Shown here: positions 25,401 to 38,365 of the stretch, piece after piece | How positions within the stretch are numbered: position 1 is the stretch's first letter | Layout: the number at the start of each line of letters is the position of its first letter | Source: Cristatella mucedo | Lineage: Eukaryota > Bryozoa > Phylactolaemata > Cristatellidae | Length of the DNA stretch: 64,000 bases | Direction: 5' to 3' | NCBI GenBank assembly: GCA_009760855.2 | Contig: WPIO01000017.1 | Coordinates: forward strand, 2,678,501 to 2,742,500 | Position numbers and translations under genes: made by a program | The notes under the pieces: model-generated | The model's database searches: none | What the model was told of the DNA's origin: nothing | What the model saw: only the letters and a program-made list of their open reading frames with translations

Positions 25401-25589
25401 ACAAAGATAGGGCTGCGAACAGGTGGCCATAGGTGCACAGAGACTTGACAGTTCAGACGTCGAGAAGCACTCGAGACGCAGACGCTGAGTTTCACGATCA
25501 GTAGAAGCTGCGAGGCAATAACCTCCTCGCCTGACCTCGGCTGGCTGATAAGAGGCCGAAAGCATGTGGGGGCAGGAACTTGCCAATCA

Positions 25590-25680
25590 GTGCGTGTGTG
25601 TGCGCGTGCGTGCGTGTCTGTTCGTGGGTGCGTGCGTGCGTGCGTGCGCCCGCGTGTGTACAAGGGTGCATGTGTCTCCG
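25590..25680. repeat. (GTGC)n/(TGCG)n-rich stretch
   Basis: Degenerate tetramer repeats (gtgcgtgcgtgcgtgcgtgc). No gene is visible here. Confidence 0.7.
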
Positions 25681-25689
25681 TCTGTGACT

Positions 25690-28160
25690 CGGCGAAACTA
25701 CAAACTCTGCAGAGGACGTTACGCTGGAGACTCTTCTGGATGTTTGCTCGCTCGATCAGCTCCTCGCTCGTCGTGTAAGGATGTGCCGCCGTCTCATACC
25801 GTGCTCGTCAAACCGCGCCGCGCGCGAGCAGCGAGCTATTCGGCGAATGGCCGCCGGGCGGCCGCCGGCTGTTCGCACTCGCATTAAAAGAACGAGCTGG
25901 CAGCCTGCTGTCGTACCAGAAGGAGCTAATTTCACCGCTCGTCAGCGCTGCCGCGCTTGTGGCGGCCATTTACCGCCGCCGTCGCCCGCAGGTCACCTGC
26001 TGCTGTCCGCTACTTTCTTTCGCCGTTTTTTTCTCCCTCGAGAGCCGAGTCCGGGTCCTCTTTGCCCCACACTTTGCCTTCGGTCCTTCGAGTGCAGCCA
26101 TTGATCTAGCCATCGAGCGCAGCTGCCGCTGCAGCTGTCTTGACAGCGCCGAGCGTCACTATATCATATTTATGGCAGCCAGCCAGCCGACCGCTCGCGA
26201 TAGAGCTGCCGCGAGGGCTGCCTCGACACACCGAGTCCTCGATCCTGGCCCAGGCCAAGGGGCAAGAAAGAAGCCGCCGCGCGGTGACGCGCGCGCGAGC
26301 GCTCGGCTTCGCGAGCGCTCGCGACGTACCGAGCGAGCAATGCTGAGGTGGCGGCGACGGTGGTAGCGGCCGTGGCGAAAGCCGCGGCAGAAGTTTTACC
26401 AATAAAGTCGCACGCTCGGCTTACGGGGGGGGGCGGAGGAAGAGCTTCCGGAAGAGCTCTCAGCCGTGAGCGAACGAGTGAGAGCTTGTGAGGACGAGGA
26501 CGAGGAGAAGGCAGGCAGAGTCGGAAGAGTCGGAAGGGAGGCAGAGTCGGAAGAGTCGGAAGGGAGGCAGAGTCGGTCGGCAGAGCTGCGGCTCTGGAGA
26601 GACTGGAGGAGAGACCATAGGAGAGATCGCTGCCGGGGCAGCAAATGTCGGAGTTTTCTCCGGCTGCCCCGCTCCTGCCCGCTCTCTGCTCTGCGCACCT
26701 CCACTGCCGCCTCGTCCGTCCGTCCAGCAGGCCCGCAGGCCGGACGGACGGACGGACGGCCCCCCCCTCTCGACCGCCGACGGCCCATACTGGATCGCAG
26801 CGCTCGACGGGTCTGGCAAGGTCGAGGTCAGCCAATGAGTACGGTACCTGTGCCCAGCTCGAAGGCTCAAGGGCCCAGTATAGAGGCCAGGCTCCATCTA
26901 ATGTCTCTATAATGGCTTTGACTGTCTGCATCTAGATCTCCGCGCGCGGTTCACCTTCAGAAAGCGGCGATGCGCGCACCCAGGGGCGGCGGCGACGACG
27001 GCCGCCGCCGCCGCCGTGGCGGCGGCGGCGGCCGCCTCCGTCGCCGCTAAGGCATCTGCGCAAAGGCACCTCTGCGAGGCACCTTCTGCGAAAGCGCCCT
27101 TGACCGCCGCGACTGCGCGAGCCTGCTCGTGCGCCGGCGTGCGCTCGCCCGAGCCCGAAGGCGCCGCCTGGCTGTCGCCGCCACCAGCGCTCGCTCGCCC
27201 GCTCGCTGTCGCCTCGGTCCGGAGCTAGGACTTTAATGTTAATATTAATATTAATCTATCTATATTAATTTAATATAACTTAAAGCGGTCCGGAGCGCTA
27301 GGATCGCGCTTCAAGTGGCGACCGCCAAGAATAGTATTAGTATAGTATAGTATTACTTGTATTAGTATTAGTTGTATTAGTATTAGTTATTGTATTGTAC
27401 CGTATTAGTATTGGTATATTATATTGTATCAGTATATTAGTATATTAGTATATTAGTATATCAGTATATTAGTATATTAGTATTAGTTGTATTAGTTGTA
27501 TTAGTTAGATGTATTAGTGAGTCCCTCTTTCCTTTCGGCTCCTTCTCGCGAGAGACGCGAGAGACGCCGCGAGCGCGGGCAGCCGCCGCCCATGACGTCG
27601 GGCTGTAATCCTCCTTCTAATCAGGTGGCTGCGCGCGTTAAAGAGCCGCCGCTGCGCCATTTCCTCAGTCCGCTGCTCGCTGTGTACGTAGTTCCTTTCG
27701 GCTGCGCTCACCTCGGGGGCTGCAGCGTCCTTCGCATCCGGGCGTTTCGCGGCTTCTCGTCTCTAGCGACGGAGCCAAGATTACCGATTTGCCCGCCCCC
27801 ACACCGCCGCACGTCGCTTTCCATTCGGCATACCTGCTTGTCGATTCGCTGCTGCTGCTGCCGGTGCTGCCGCTGCTATCGGTAAGTCAGCGGATAAAGG
27901 AGCAGCAGGTGGCCGTCGATTTTGTCACCCAGGAAAAGCTACACTAGCATAATGGAATCTCAATCGTGCGTGCACCACAGGCAAGGCGGTTCTTCGTGTA
28001 CCGTAAAAATGGATGCATCGTGCATGACTGTTACCACCGCGCGAATCGCCAACTATCGCGTGCTATCGCGAGAGAGAGAAAGAGAGGGGAGAGCAGCTCC
28101 GTAGCTAGCGTTAGTTCTCTGCGAAACCACAAAGTCCGCTAACACGTGCCGTCGGCGCCG
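25690..28160. other. CpG-rich stretch with no recognisable gene
   Basis: CpG-rich again up to about 27.2 kb, with a GCC run at about 26990-27050, a CGGA/CCGT inverted stretch at 26713-26760 and a duplicated 25-bp unit (agagtcggaagagtcggaag) near 26517-26570. An AT-rich degenerate repeat lies at 27235-27515. Open frames are low-complexity translations. Confidence 0.4.
27235..27515. repeat. AT-rich degenerate repeat (TTAGTA-type)
   Basis: About 280 bases of imperfect units such as tagtatattagtatattagt and ttgtattagtattagttgta, embedded in GC-rich DNA. The abrupt change in composition on both sides suggests local expansion. Confidence 0.85.
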
Positions 28161-28164
28161 CAAA

Positions 28165-28535
28165 AATGTAATGTAGTGTATCTCCGTCTGTAACTCAACA
28201 AAGCCATAAAGATCATGTGGGTGTTATGCAGGAGAGTTTTGTATAGCTCACTCACAGCCTAAGCGGCTTTCGGTACGCGTTCGGTAGCCAACAGACTTCG
28301 TCACACGCAACAAAGAGAAAGTGGGAAGCATAGCAGAGTCAGGAGAGCAGTTGAGGTATTGAGTAGCATGGAAGTAGCAGCTCAGGACCGCTGAAAAAGA
28401 TGTGCCATAGTCGGCAGTTGGAGAGTAGTTGTCGTTGCGTAAGAATTGTGGAAGCGAGTTCCACAGTCTTGGACCTGCAGAGCTAAAGCTTTTGTCGCCA
28501 CGGTCTTTAGGATGAGGAATGGAAAAGCTAATTTA
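28165..28535 (-). mobile_element. LINE family A 3' end
   Basis: Minus strand reads ALQVQDCGTRFHNS-type and, in the other frame, GPRLWNSLPQFLRNDN then FHATQYLNCSPDSAMLPTFS: the family A ORF2 terminus. It ends with gacggagatacactacatta catt on the minus strand, giving the ACATT-type 3' end also seen at 50.8 kb. It adjoins the plus-strand LINE-B at 28.69 kb. Confidence 0.8.
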
Positions 28536-28689
28536 TTATACAACTGTTTCGAATTCTCTTGATCCGAGTTCACTTTTACAGACCTTTCTCGATGTCTCCC
28601 TCTTGTCACTGTAATCGCGTATGTAATGTAATCGCAATGTAATCTCGCAGTCCAATATAATTGGCTTCCCGTTCTTTGCCTTCGATACA

Positions 28690-29625
28690 TGTCCCGGCCT
28701 TCTAGCAAGTCAAACTCTCTCAACTCCTTGGCTGTATGTATGCTGACATTTGCACTTGAATGGCGAATAAATTGTTCAAATTGAATGATAATGTAGCCAA
28801 CTTACTAGTTATCGGCGATCTAGCATGACTAAAACATTGGAAAAATTGGCTCTGCCAGCATATGTCCTGTAGTATCTGCTTAAAATCTATGCGTCCCATT
28901 CGAAAGTGACATTTCACTAAAGGATCACATCAGCTACACAATCAAATACGCCTACTTTCAGATGCGTAACATTGCAACAATTTGGGCCTGCTTTGATAGG
29001 GATATCCCATCCAAGTTGGTCCATGCATCTTTGAAATCCAGCCTCGACTTCTATAACTCACTACTTGCAGATCTGCTAGCCTGCGAGATCAGGCACTTAC
29101 AGTTGGTTGAAAACTCATCAGCTAGGCTCGTCTGTCATGAAAACCGTAGTTGTCACATAACCAAACTTCTCGTCGACCTGCGCTGGCTCTTTACGAAGCA
29201 AAGTATCGATCAAGGTGTCGTCACTTAATGTTAGGTTCGTTCATTCTCTGGCTCCAGCCTACCTAACAGAACTACTCCCCCCACCATGCCAGACATCTTC
29301 TCAGCCAGCTCCTCCAACTCAAGCTCTGCCTCGAACCAACCTCAAATCCGTTGGAGACAGTGCCTTTAGTGTGCATGCTCCCAAAGCCTGGAACTCACTA
29401 CCGACTTACGTCACGACATCCTTTGACTTTAGGACGTTTAGAAAGAAGCTAAAGTTGCACTATCTCTTCGCAGCATAGGCTGGATGCATTGCACTTCATA
29501 TGCGTGCTGACGCGGTTCATTTTACCGCTTAGCATATTGTCATGCTTCCCTTACAGTCAATGTCCAGAGCCTACAAAGAGAGTTAATTCGTCCGAGAGCG
29601 CTATACAACGTATTGTAATACCGCT
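28690..29625 (+). mobile_element. LINE family B relic (ORF2 C-terminal half)
   Basis: Plus strand pieces in order: NKLFKLNDNVANLLVIGD (28755-28810, matching FLKLNDDKTELLLIG of other copies), IKYAYFQMRNIATIWACF, SKLVHASLKSSLDFYNSLLA, RHLQLVENSSARLVCHENRS, then HSLAPAYLTELLPP and APKAWNSLPTYVTTSFDF. The tail is reduced to cctacaaagagagttaattc gtccgagagcgctatac without a clear (ATT)n. At least one frameshift (near 29219) and an in-frame stop break it. Confidence 0.85.
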
Positions 29626-30553
29626 CCCTCTGTCTCTCTCGCGTCTAGCGGCCAGTTAAATGCGTTTGGCGCGAGTGCATTGGAAAGACCGACCGCGTCG
29701 CTCGCGCAGGCAAGAAGTAGAAGTAGAAGCGCTCACTGTCAGCGACATTCCGAGCAGCGGCGGAGCGCCGGCGCCGCCGCCGCTTCTGAACCGCACCGAG
29801 GCACGCCGAACGGCGCGGCGTCCTCGCGCGCGCGCCCGCCCGGAGAGGCGCCCGGAGCTGGGTCCGGGTCACCCGGGTCTGGCGCTTCCAGCGCGCAGAG
29901 GCGCGCGCGCGTGCGCACTCGTCGAGCTCGGACGCCGAGCCCGTCCCGCTGCCGCGGCGAAGACCTTTAGGCGCGCACGGTGTTTAATCGGGTCGATACA
30001 ACACTGTCCGCCGGACGACCTAAAACCGCGACGGGCGAGGCTTCGGCCGACTGGAGGCTTCTTTACGAGCGATCGAGCGCGGCGGCGGCTGCGACGGCGG
30101 CGGCAGCAGCAGTGCCCCTGCTTTATTTACACTAACCGTAAGCAAATGAACCAAACAGGCAGAGCCTTGGAGGGACGCTGCGAAAATAATTAGCAAGCAT
30201 AACTGCTAATATTTATTCTGCTGAATTGGCGCAAGCTCGAGCCCATAATGGCCAGCGTTTTGTGCCGTCGGTGAAGCGACGTCGCTCTATAGACGCGCTA
30301 AATGGTGCCCGGATAGCCGAGAGAGCGCTACAAAGAAACCGTGGCTTGGAGCAACAGCGCCTCGCCACAATGGCGCGGGCCGCGAGGAGCGCGAGGCTCT
30401 TTATCTGAGCACGGAGAGAGGACCTCGCGACCTCCGCGCAGGTGCTCTCGCCCTGAGCACTGGCCGGGCGTGGGGCAGGGGTACGGACGAGCGACGTCTC
30501 CTCACGCGCGCGCGCGTTGCCGAAGAGCCCCCGCAGAGCCGCGCGGTCGTTCT

Positions 30554-30585
30554 ACCGCTCCGCGCTCCGCCGCGCGCGGAGCGGT
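30554..30585. repeat. perfect 12-bp-arm hairpin
   Basis: accgctccgcgc and gcgcggagcggt around an 8-base loop. It is in CpG-rich DNA and no gene adjoins it. Confidence 0.65.
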
Positions 30586-30669
30586 GCACCCGTCGCTAAG
30601 GGGCGCCCTCGCGAAGGCGCCGCCGCCACCATTCGCAGAGATAGCGGTGGCTGCGCCTGCGCGGCCATC

Positions 30670-30670
<1 letters not shown>

Positions 30671-30702
<32 letters not shown>
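30671..30702. repeat. (GA)n microsatellite
   Basis: Pure GA run of about 32 bases. Confidence 0.9.
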
Positions 30703-30705
<3 letters not shown>

Positions 30706-30897
30706 CGTAGGCGTTAGCCGCAAACGTCCCGTCTGCTGAGTGGCGAGCGGCGATCTCGGTTTGCAACTGTGCAGACTTGCGCTCGCAGAGCGCGCGCAGC
30801 TCCCCCGCCGCCGCCGTCGCTTGCTTGGGCACGCGGCCACCCGCGCCCAGTCGGCTGCAGCGATTGCCTCGCTTCACTTGCTGCGAGAGCGCTAAGA

Positions 30898-30932
<35 letters not shown>

Positions 30933-33623
30933 GAAGGGCGTCGGTCTACCCGCAAAAAATTAAACCACCAGCTGGGCTAGAACGCAGAGCTTCGCGTCCT
31001 CCAACCGAGCGCGCGCCATTGGTTACTTCGCGACAGACGCCGTCGTCTTGCTGAGTCTTGCGCATCTCGCTGGAAAATGTGGCTTTCGTCCCGTATTTTG
31101 GCGAGCGATGCTTGCCTTGCATCGGGTTCGAATCTTGCCTGCCGGTAGTAGGCATACTTTTTTCAGGTCGACTAGCCACTCGTTCATCCACCGGATGGTC
31201 CAAACGCCCGCGGGTCGCTCGAGACGGCGACCGGCGGGCGTGCATGTTGCAGGTTGCATTCAGGTGCATGCAGAAAAAGCCAATGCAGGCTTCCCAGGCA
31301 CCACCCACCCACCCACCCCCCCCGCGAGTCGGATCGCTGCTCCCCGCGCAGGCGAATAGGTCGCGAATAGGAGCGCTACAGCGCCCTCTCTTTTTCTTTT
31401 ATTGGTGACTTCCCAGGAGCCTCTCCGGTCCTCGAAGCGTCTATCTCAGCGTCGCTCGCAGTGCGCACGGGCGAGCGGCGCTCGCTCGACTCTCGCGGTG
31501 GATTCGCGATTTCTACACGCCGCCACCGCCGGCCGCCGCGAAGCTCACCCTCGGCGGCGTGACGTCAGGGGCGCGAGCGAGCGCGCGCTTCGTCCGTCCG
31601 CTCCGAGCCGCTCGCTCTCCTCGCGCCGCGCGGGCTGCGAGCGGGAAATCTCGCCGGACGGCGGCAAGGGCAGCGGTCGGAAGCGAAAACGTCGGCAACT
31701 TCTCGCCGAGGCGCTAACGAGGCGGCGGGAGCATCGGTCGGACGCCCGCCCACCTGCTCGGTCCTTAGCCGCCTCCGCCGCCGACGCCGCCGCCGCGTCG
31801 GAGCAGAGAATAGATCTCGCGGAATGCTCCCTAGCCGCTCGGCTGCTGCGGCGCTCTAGCCGGAATCTCCGAGCCGCGAACAGGTGGCTGCGGCAAAAAG
31901 CGCGGCGGCGGCGTGCGGCGGCGGCGAATTGCGATCTCGCGCTCGGCGCTCTATATTCGGGCGAGCAGCCGTTTTTTACGAGACAGCCGCGCATGACCCG
32001 GATCGGCTTCGTCGGCGGATGTAGAGCCGGGCGGCTCGCGGCAGCGCGGCTGGAAAGCGGAAGCGCAAGCGGCGTCGGCGTGCGCAGGAATTCTCTCCGC
32101 CGCCGCCGAGGGGTCGCGGCAGCGCGGCTGCTCGCTGCACTCGAGGCGCGCGCTATGCGACCGGGCGGCGTCGGCGGCGGCCGCCGCTCTGTGCGTCTAA
32201 ACGAGGCTGCCACCTGCGGCTTCTGGGGCAGAGCCGGAGATGCGGCGGCGACGAGAAGGAGACGGGGGAAGGGTGGAGGGGGCCGCGGGATGAGGCTTCG
32301 CTAATTGGAGAACGGTCAAGGGCACCTGTCCATCTTAAGCTCTTCTATCGGAGAATCGGAGCTGGCGACCCGGTTACGCGGCGGCCAAAGTAATCGCACC
32401 TGCCGCGGGAAGGAGGCGCAGGTTCTCGCCGCTGCGACGGAGGCATTCATTTATTCAATTTGCAGCAGCGGCGGCAGCAGCAGCAGCAGCTCCCAGGCAG
32501 CAGCAGCGCCTCGCAGCTCTCCCCGCTGCTCTCGCAGCCGATGCCACCGGAGGAGCGCTCGGGGAAAGAGAGACAGGTGAATAAGCCGAAAAGCATCCAG
32601 TCCCCCACCAGCTGCAACCGACACCGCCCCAGTGCCCGACGGGCGTAGATCTCGCCTCTCGAAGAGCTCGCCCGCACGACAAAGGCGCGCCGTCGGCGGG
32701 CGGGCGGGCGGGCGCGAGGCCGGTCACGGCGCGGGCGACCGAGCGCGCGCTCGAGACATCGGACCGGCTGGTGCAGGGTCGTCCCTGTCCCGTCTGTCGC
32801 AGCCCGGACGTCCCTCGCCCGCCCAGCGGCGAGGTTACGGCGCGAGACGCGACGTCGTTCGTCGCTATCCGCGCCGCCCATTCATAGGCGCGTCGCAGGC
32901 GTCGCATCGGTCGCCGAGAAGTCGCCGCCAGCAAGGCGCCTCAGGCTGAGCGAGGGCGGCGCGAGGCAGACGCTTCGTCGGGGGCTACGCGCGCTGAGTC
33001 CTGCCGAGGCCGCAAGCGAGGGCTCGCCTCGCGGTCTAGCAGCCTAGCGCCCGCGGCGATCGGGGGCGGATGGCGCCCGGCTTTCGTACTCAGGCTTTCG
33101 TACTGGCTTCACGCACTGGCCGCTCCGCGGCCGGCCTCGCGGCTTAGCGCCGCGGCCCGCGAGCGTCGATAATGTCACGCCGCGCCCAACGTTTGCTCAG
33201 CGTCGCGCGTCCGCGACGCGTCGGCGCGCGCGCTCTCTCGCGCGCTTTGAGAAGAGAGTGCGCTTCCCGCTTCTTCGCCCTCTGCCGATCGGGCCGTCGA
33301 CCGCGGCGACTGCAACGCTCCGGGAATAGCATCGGCGCAACGATCGGCTAAGGACGGCCGCCGCCGGCGCGACGGCGTCGACGCTAGGAATCGCTCGATG
33401 CTTCGCCGATCCGTCGCGATCGTCGATGGCGTCGGCGGCTCGGCCGGGGCTCGCTGGCAGGGGCAGGGGGAGGCGTCGAGGTGCACTTCTCCTCCCGACG
33501 GGTTCGCATCGGTTGGCAGGCGCTCGGTAAGTGCCGCGCCGGCGCCAGCGCCAGCGGCGGGGACCACCGGTGAGGTTTGGCAACCGCGTACCGCGACCTG
33601 AGCCAAGTGGATGGCGGTACTAG

Positions 33624-33626
<3 letters not shown>

Positions 33627-33684
<58 letters not shown>
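33627..33684. repeat. (CT)n microsatellite
   Basis: Pure CT run of 58 bases, the last long dinucleotide run in the CpG-rich half of the window. Confidence 0.95.
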
Positions 33685-33686
<2 letters not shown>

Positions 33687-35055
33687 CGCCCGGTGTCGGT
33701 GCTCGCCGCCCGCCGACCGGTCTGGTCTCGAGCATTTTTAAGTGGTGGGTCGGAGGCTCAGATACTTCTCACGCTAGTTTGACCCGAGCACGACTTGCGA
33801 AAGTAGCGGACGGAGCCGTCCGCGTTCGGCGCGTTCGGGATACGCAGAAGGTGACCCAGCGAAGCCGGCGTCCATGCCAAGTGGCGGAGCGGCGGCGGCG
33901 GCGCGCAGAATAGCAGTCTGCGCGGTGCCAAAGAAAATGCAAGAGGCGCGCCGCAGACGCTCTGCGCGCAGCTTGGCATCCCGGCAGCCGCGAGCAGCGG
34001 ACGCCAGCCGCGTCACGTGCACCTGTCGCCGCCGAGCGCTACGACCGCAGAAAGTGGAGGGCGGCGCAGTCGAAGACGGATCGCGCGACTTTCCTCTTCC
34101 GCTCGACCGAGAGTCCTGCCGACCGACCTGCTTCAGCCCTACGGCTACGGGGAACGTCAGGGCTCGCATTGCGAAAAGGCGTCGGTTAAATGGCCGCCGG
34201 TGCGTCGCTGCAGCAGCGGCGACTTCCGCGCCGGAAGGAAGCTCGGCGCGTCGCAGCAGAGCGCCTCGCTGCCGTCGCGGGCAGCGAGTCCCGCTTGTCT
34301 TCCGATCGCCGGCTGCTCGCTAGCTAGGCTGCTCGCACGTGCGCACATGCGCGCGCGCTGTGGGAGATGAGGACGATGAGGACGACGAGGAGGCGTGGCT
34401 CGCTCCTCGCGCAGGCGACGCGGCGGCTCGGGCTTTCGTAGACCAGCGCCCGCGGCGGCTCGGCGGCCACCCGGCGGCCGTTGATTTCCGATCCGACGCC
34501 TAGTTGCCCCGCGCTGGGTGATCGCTTTGCATATCTAGCATTGCGAGGCGTACTCAGGATTAAGCCAGGAAGCGGAAGCAAAGCTTGAACTGGCCAGGGC
34601 AGCCAATCGTTGGAGGTCTGAAGAGGCGAGCCTAGAGGCCGGCCGTCACCTCTCAAGGGGGGGGGGCGGTGGGGGCGGGGCGGACCGTCTCTTTCCGGTA
34701 GGTCTACGGTAGCGATTAACGATAGGCAGGATGCTTACTCGAGATAGCCGTGCTTTCGGCTAGGTAATGCGTTCGTTTATTGAAATGAGGTGAACACTCG
34801 CAGATTTTGGGCACACACTCGAAGATAATACGTGCCCGCTATTTATCAGTCTTCTAATTTATATTTATTTCTTTGAAAAAATACCACCGTTATGCTTCGC
34901 CGACTGGCTCCTTGGATGAGACAGAATGAGCCAGTCTTCCTCTTCGCCCTGTTGGCTTATTGCGCCTGGCTGGCAGGTGATGGCGAGCGCTGACTGTCAC
35001 ACGTCTCGGCTGCATGTCAAAGTGTTCATCTCGTATCTCCCGAACCGCGCCCGCT
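33685..35055. other. no recognisable gene
   Basis: CpG-rich to about 34.55 kb, then a G-rich run (34658-34680) and ordinary DNA. No domain is visible in any frame. Confidence 0.4.
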
Positions 35056-35060
35056 TGGAT

Positions 35061-35425
35061 CTTATTATCCAGGTACGTTTCGTTAGTCTTGGTTTTTTAA
35101 ATTGCCTTGTCTATGCAAAATTGCAGCTAGAAGAGTCTGTCGACAAAACGCGCCTATTTACGACAGCATTCAGTGGGTCTCTGCGATTCGTCCTTGATGT
35201 GGTTACGCGAGCTAACACTGTGCATGCTGCCACTAACTAACCACACTTGCATGCTGACGCTGTGCACGTCACTCCTAACCATATTATCCATGTTGTTTAC
35301 TGAGTATGCCCCCACTAACGGTTCGATCGTGCTTCCTTGGCAGCAAATGTAAAGCGCCTAGAAAGGGAGCGAGCTCTCTCCCAGGGCGCTATTTCAAATG
35401 TCTTATTATTATTATTATTATTCAC
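35061..35425 (+). mobile_element. LINE family B 3' end with extra 5' segment
   Basis: Begins cttattatccaggtacgttt and shares with the 41-kb copy a segment of about 90 bases absent from the 38-kb and 53-kb copies. It then has the family B order: cgcctatttacgacagcatt, gtgggtctctgcgattcgtc, gcatgctgacgctgtgcacg, gcaaatgtaaagcgcctaga and (ATT)n. LINE-B coding sequence is not visible upstream of 35061. Confidence 0.85.
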
Positions 35426-35429
35426 GTAT

Positions 35430-36620
35430 CATTGCGCAAAGCTACCCTCACTGAGAGCGCTCTGCAAAGCTGAGACTGACGCCACACCCGCGAGGAGACT
35501 GGCGGCTACGCAGTCTGGCGAGCGAGCACTCTCGTCGACTTCGCGAAGAAATAGTGCTCCTATTAGACGTGCGCGCTACAATTTGTCTGGCGGCCATCGC
35601 GGACGACTGTCGAATAGCACGAGAGTTAAAGAGACGAAGATGCTCGGCGGGGCTCAGCGGAAGACTAAAGGTGCTTGAACCCTCTGGAACCCTCAGCTTC
35701 CTCCCTCAAAAGAAATGTCGCCCGGCAGCCGGCGGCTGCTGCTGCTCTAGGGCTGGGCAACGTCGAGGTCAAAGTCTCTCGGAAAATCTTTCGGTGTATC
35801 GCGTCTCGTCTCGGAGGAGCTGAGTGCAGGTCTGGACACGTGCCCACGCGTGGTCGAACTGTTTACCGAGTTATGAAGAAGTGGCTATACAATTAGCCAA
35901 ATGATGAGACAAAAAACTACCGGTACCTCAACGGTAACGGTTTGCGTGTTGGAGAAAAGACGACGATGCTCCGGCGGTTGTGGTTGACGAAGCTTCGAAG
36001 TAGTTGAGCGGCTCTCAACTTCGGCCGCTCAACTGCGCTGGCTCTCTCGCGGCTCTCTGCTTGTTGTTTTTCATGCGGCCTTGGCCATAGATTATCATAA
36101 TCATAATCGGCTCCTTGCCTCGTTACAATGCACGAACGCGAATAGTGAGATTATCAGTCACAATCCGGCGGCCGATTCAGCTCGCCGCCGCCGCCGCCGC
36201 CGCTTCACTGCGAGCTGCGGCGGCGGCGGCGGCGGCGGCCGCCGCGCGACTCCTGCGCCAGCAGTGTGCGCAGGTGCGCGCCGAGCCGCAGCAGCTGCCT
36301 GACAGCTGCGACCCGGCCGCCGCCGCCCCACCTCCCCCTTCCCCCCCCCGTTACAACTGCAGCGATGGTCGGTGCTCGATCGTAGGACCGCCGCAGGCTG
36401 CGGCCAACGAGGAAGCATCGATGGGAAGCCCTCGAGGAGGGGCTTCGAATAAACTTTCTGCCCCAGTGGACGCGCGCTCGTTCCTGTCCATTAATGAATT
36501 GATATTGATATGCAATCTAATTCATCCCCACTGATTAAAACGAGCAAGTCCGCCCGTCCGTTGCGCGGCAATACGGTGCACTTTCGTCACGCGACAAGAT
36601 GGCGTACGTTGTCTTCTGTG
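35430..36620. other. CpG-rich stretch with no recognisable gene
   Basis: Last CpG-dense block of the window, with a symmetric GCC/CGG cluster at 36184-36245. After it composition changes for the rest of the window. No domain is visible. Confidence 0.4.
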
Positions 36621-36924
36621 ACCATACTGTGACTACTTCCACAACGACTCAGCGAAGCGAGTCCACAGGCAGTGAACTCTTATGCCTTAATATATGGGCA
36701 ATAACGTACCGACTGCAGTACATATATGCGAAGCTATGTGTGTATTTACCTGCACAATACACATGCACGTCCATGCACGCAGCACACATCGTTTATATTT
36801 CTGTTCATTATTAATTTACATTTATTGCTAGACAATATGTATGAATTCACACATCCACGCGCGCCCGCACGAACGCGCGCTACGCGTGCGCGCGGCACAC
36901 ACACACGAGGATACGTTGGGAGCA

Positions 36925-37115
36925 TACGAACTAAAGGCACGGTCTCCACAGGATCTGAGGTTTGTACGAGGTATAGGTAAGCAGTTAGATTCCGAAAAGC
37001 GGGCGGTAAGATGCTTTGCCTGGTGGGAGAGAAGATCTGATAGGTAGGCCGGAGCCAAACAATGAAGGAACCTACAAGTCTTACTAGGTTTTTTGCAGGG
37101 AGAGAGTAGAGATAT
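36925..37115 (-). mobile_element. LINE family B fragment (ORF2 C-terminus)
   Basis: Minus strand: CKKPSKTCRFLHCLAPAYLS, LLSHQAKHLTARFSESNCLP, IPRTNLRSCGDRAFSSYAPN, then the match ends abruptly at a (CA)n/(GCGC) rich stretch. The start aaaaaacctagtaagacttg is shared with the 41-kb copy, so the two share a breakpoint or ancestry. No 3' tail remains. Confidence 0.85.
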
Positions 37116-38250
37116 ATATAATGTGTGGACATATGTCCATATGTATGTGCACGCACGCACGCACGCACGCACACATATATATATATAGTCAGTTTACAAC
37201 TTATTATAAAGTTAATCAATGCAGCGAGGGCAGCTACATACACGTGGAGCAGGAAGCCGAACTGGGCAGCTTCCGACCATGTGACGGTGTCGTAGACCCC
37301 AAGCCGCCGACAGGCCGTCCGCTGAGCGCGCGACATGCCTAAGTCGGGCCGAGTGAGCCTCATTGTTTGTCCGACAACCAGCCGCCACGAGCTTCGACCG
37401 CGAGCGGCCGCACCGCTGCCGCACCGGTACATGGCGGCAGCGGTAGGGTACGAGTAGAGCTCTCGCCTGTGCACTCGTCGACCTTCTTCCGGGGCCGCCG
37501 CCGCCAGCGAGGCGTCGCGGTTGCCGCGTCGAACGGGAGCCGTCGTCAATAATGGCCGCATCCGCGCCGCTGCTGATGGCCTAACCATAGGTGGGAGAGT
37601 ACTTCCGGGTGGCCTTCCGCCTCGGGGCGCGACGTGGCGCGCTCGCTTTTCGGCACGCGCAGCTTACTTCCTGTACTAGAACGTCTTCAGCACGACTACT
37701 AATAGTACTAAGACAGTTGTATGGCACCCTAAGAGAACTGCATATCTTCCTACGCACTTATACCCATGATGTAAAGGAAGCATGCCAATGGGTTGGTTGG
37801 TGATAGCATAACTATCTGCACGCGTGAGCACACAAAGGACAATTCGCGCGGACCCAGCAAAAGATGTGAGGGTTCACACACACAATTTCGTGGAGCAAGC
37901 GCATCCTCCGATAAATTTATGATAATGAAAATAGGACGCACGGCATCTTAAATACCCACTACTTTCGGTTCCACTACTCGAGGTCCGGATTTAGCCCACC
38001 TGTGGCAACATTCTGGATAGGGCCTGCTCTCCGCTAACCATATGCCCGTGAGCTTGTCGACTGTAGTACCCAAATATTTGCCTTCTATCAGAGGCACGAA
38101 TAAAGTGCCGTATAATCGACCTAAGCCGACGCGTGCGCCAAACAGTCACTCGCCTACACTGCTCACAGCAACACAGCGAACGTGAGCTTGTCGAATGCGC
38201 GTTCAACGGCTGGCGCAAGCAGCCGCTGCGAGACTCACTTAAATATGTGT
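37116..38250. other. no recognisable gene
   Basis: Short (CACG)n and (TA)n runs at 37150-37190, then mixed DNA. No domain is visible in any frame. Confidence 0.4.
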
Positions 38251-38254
38251 GTAT

Positions 38255-38365
38255 ATATATATATATATATAATAATAACATATAGTATATCGAATATATA
38301 ATAACAGTATATATAATATATAATATAGTATATATAATATAAAATAACATATAATAATAATAATA
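38255..38365. repeat. AT-rich microsatellite
   Basis: (TA)n and AATATA/ATAATA repeats, grown from the (ATT)n tail of the adjoining minus-strand LINE-B. Confidence 0.85.

Larger units (their letters stand above)
29640..33626. other. CpG-rich stretch with no recognisable gene
   Basis: CpG-dense DNA with CGG/CCG and GCA runs ((CTG)n at 30899-30931, CAG-rich at 32462-32510), a (GA)n run and a hairpin. The longest frame (31402-32304 plus, 300 codons) is Arg/Ala-rich and has no domain; the minus-strand frames are similar. A tRNA-like box gggttcgaatcttgcc at 31123-31138 may be a SINE scrap. Confidence 0.45.

Noticed and set aside
31402-32304. 300-codon plus-strand frame
   Set aside because: Arg/Ala-rich translation of CpG-dense DNA in which all frames are long; no motif.
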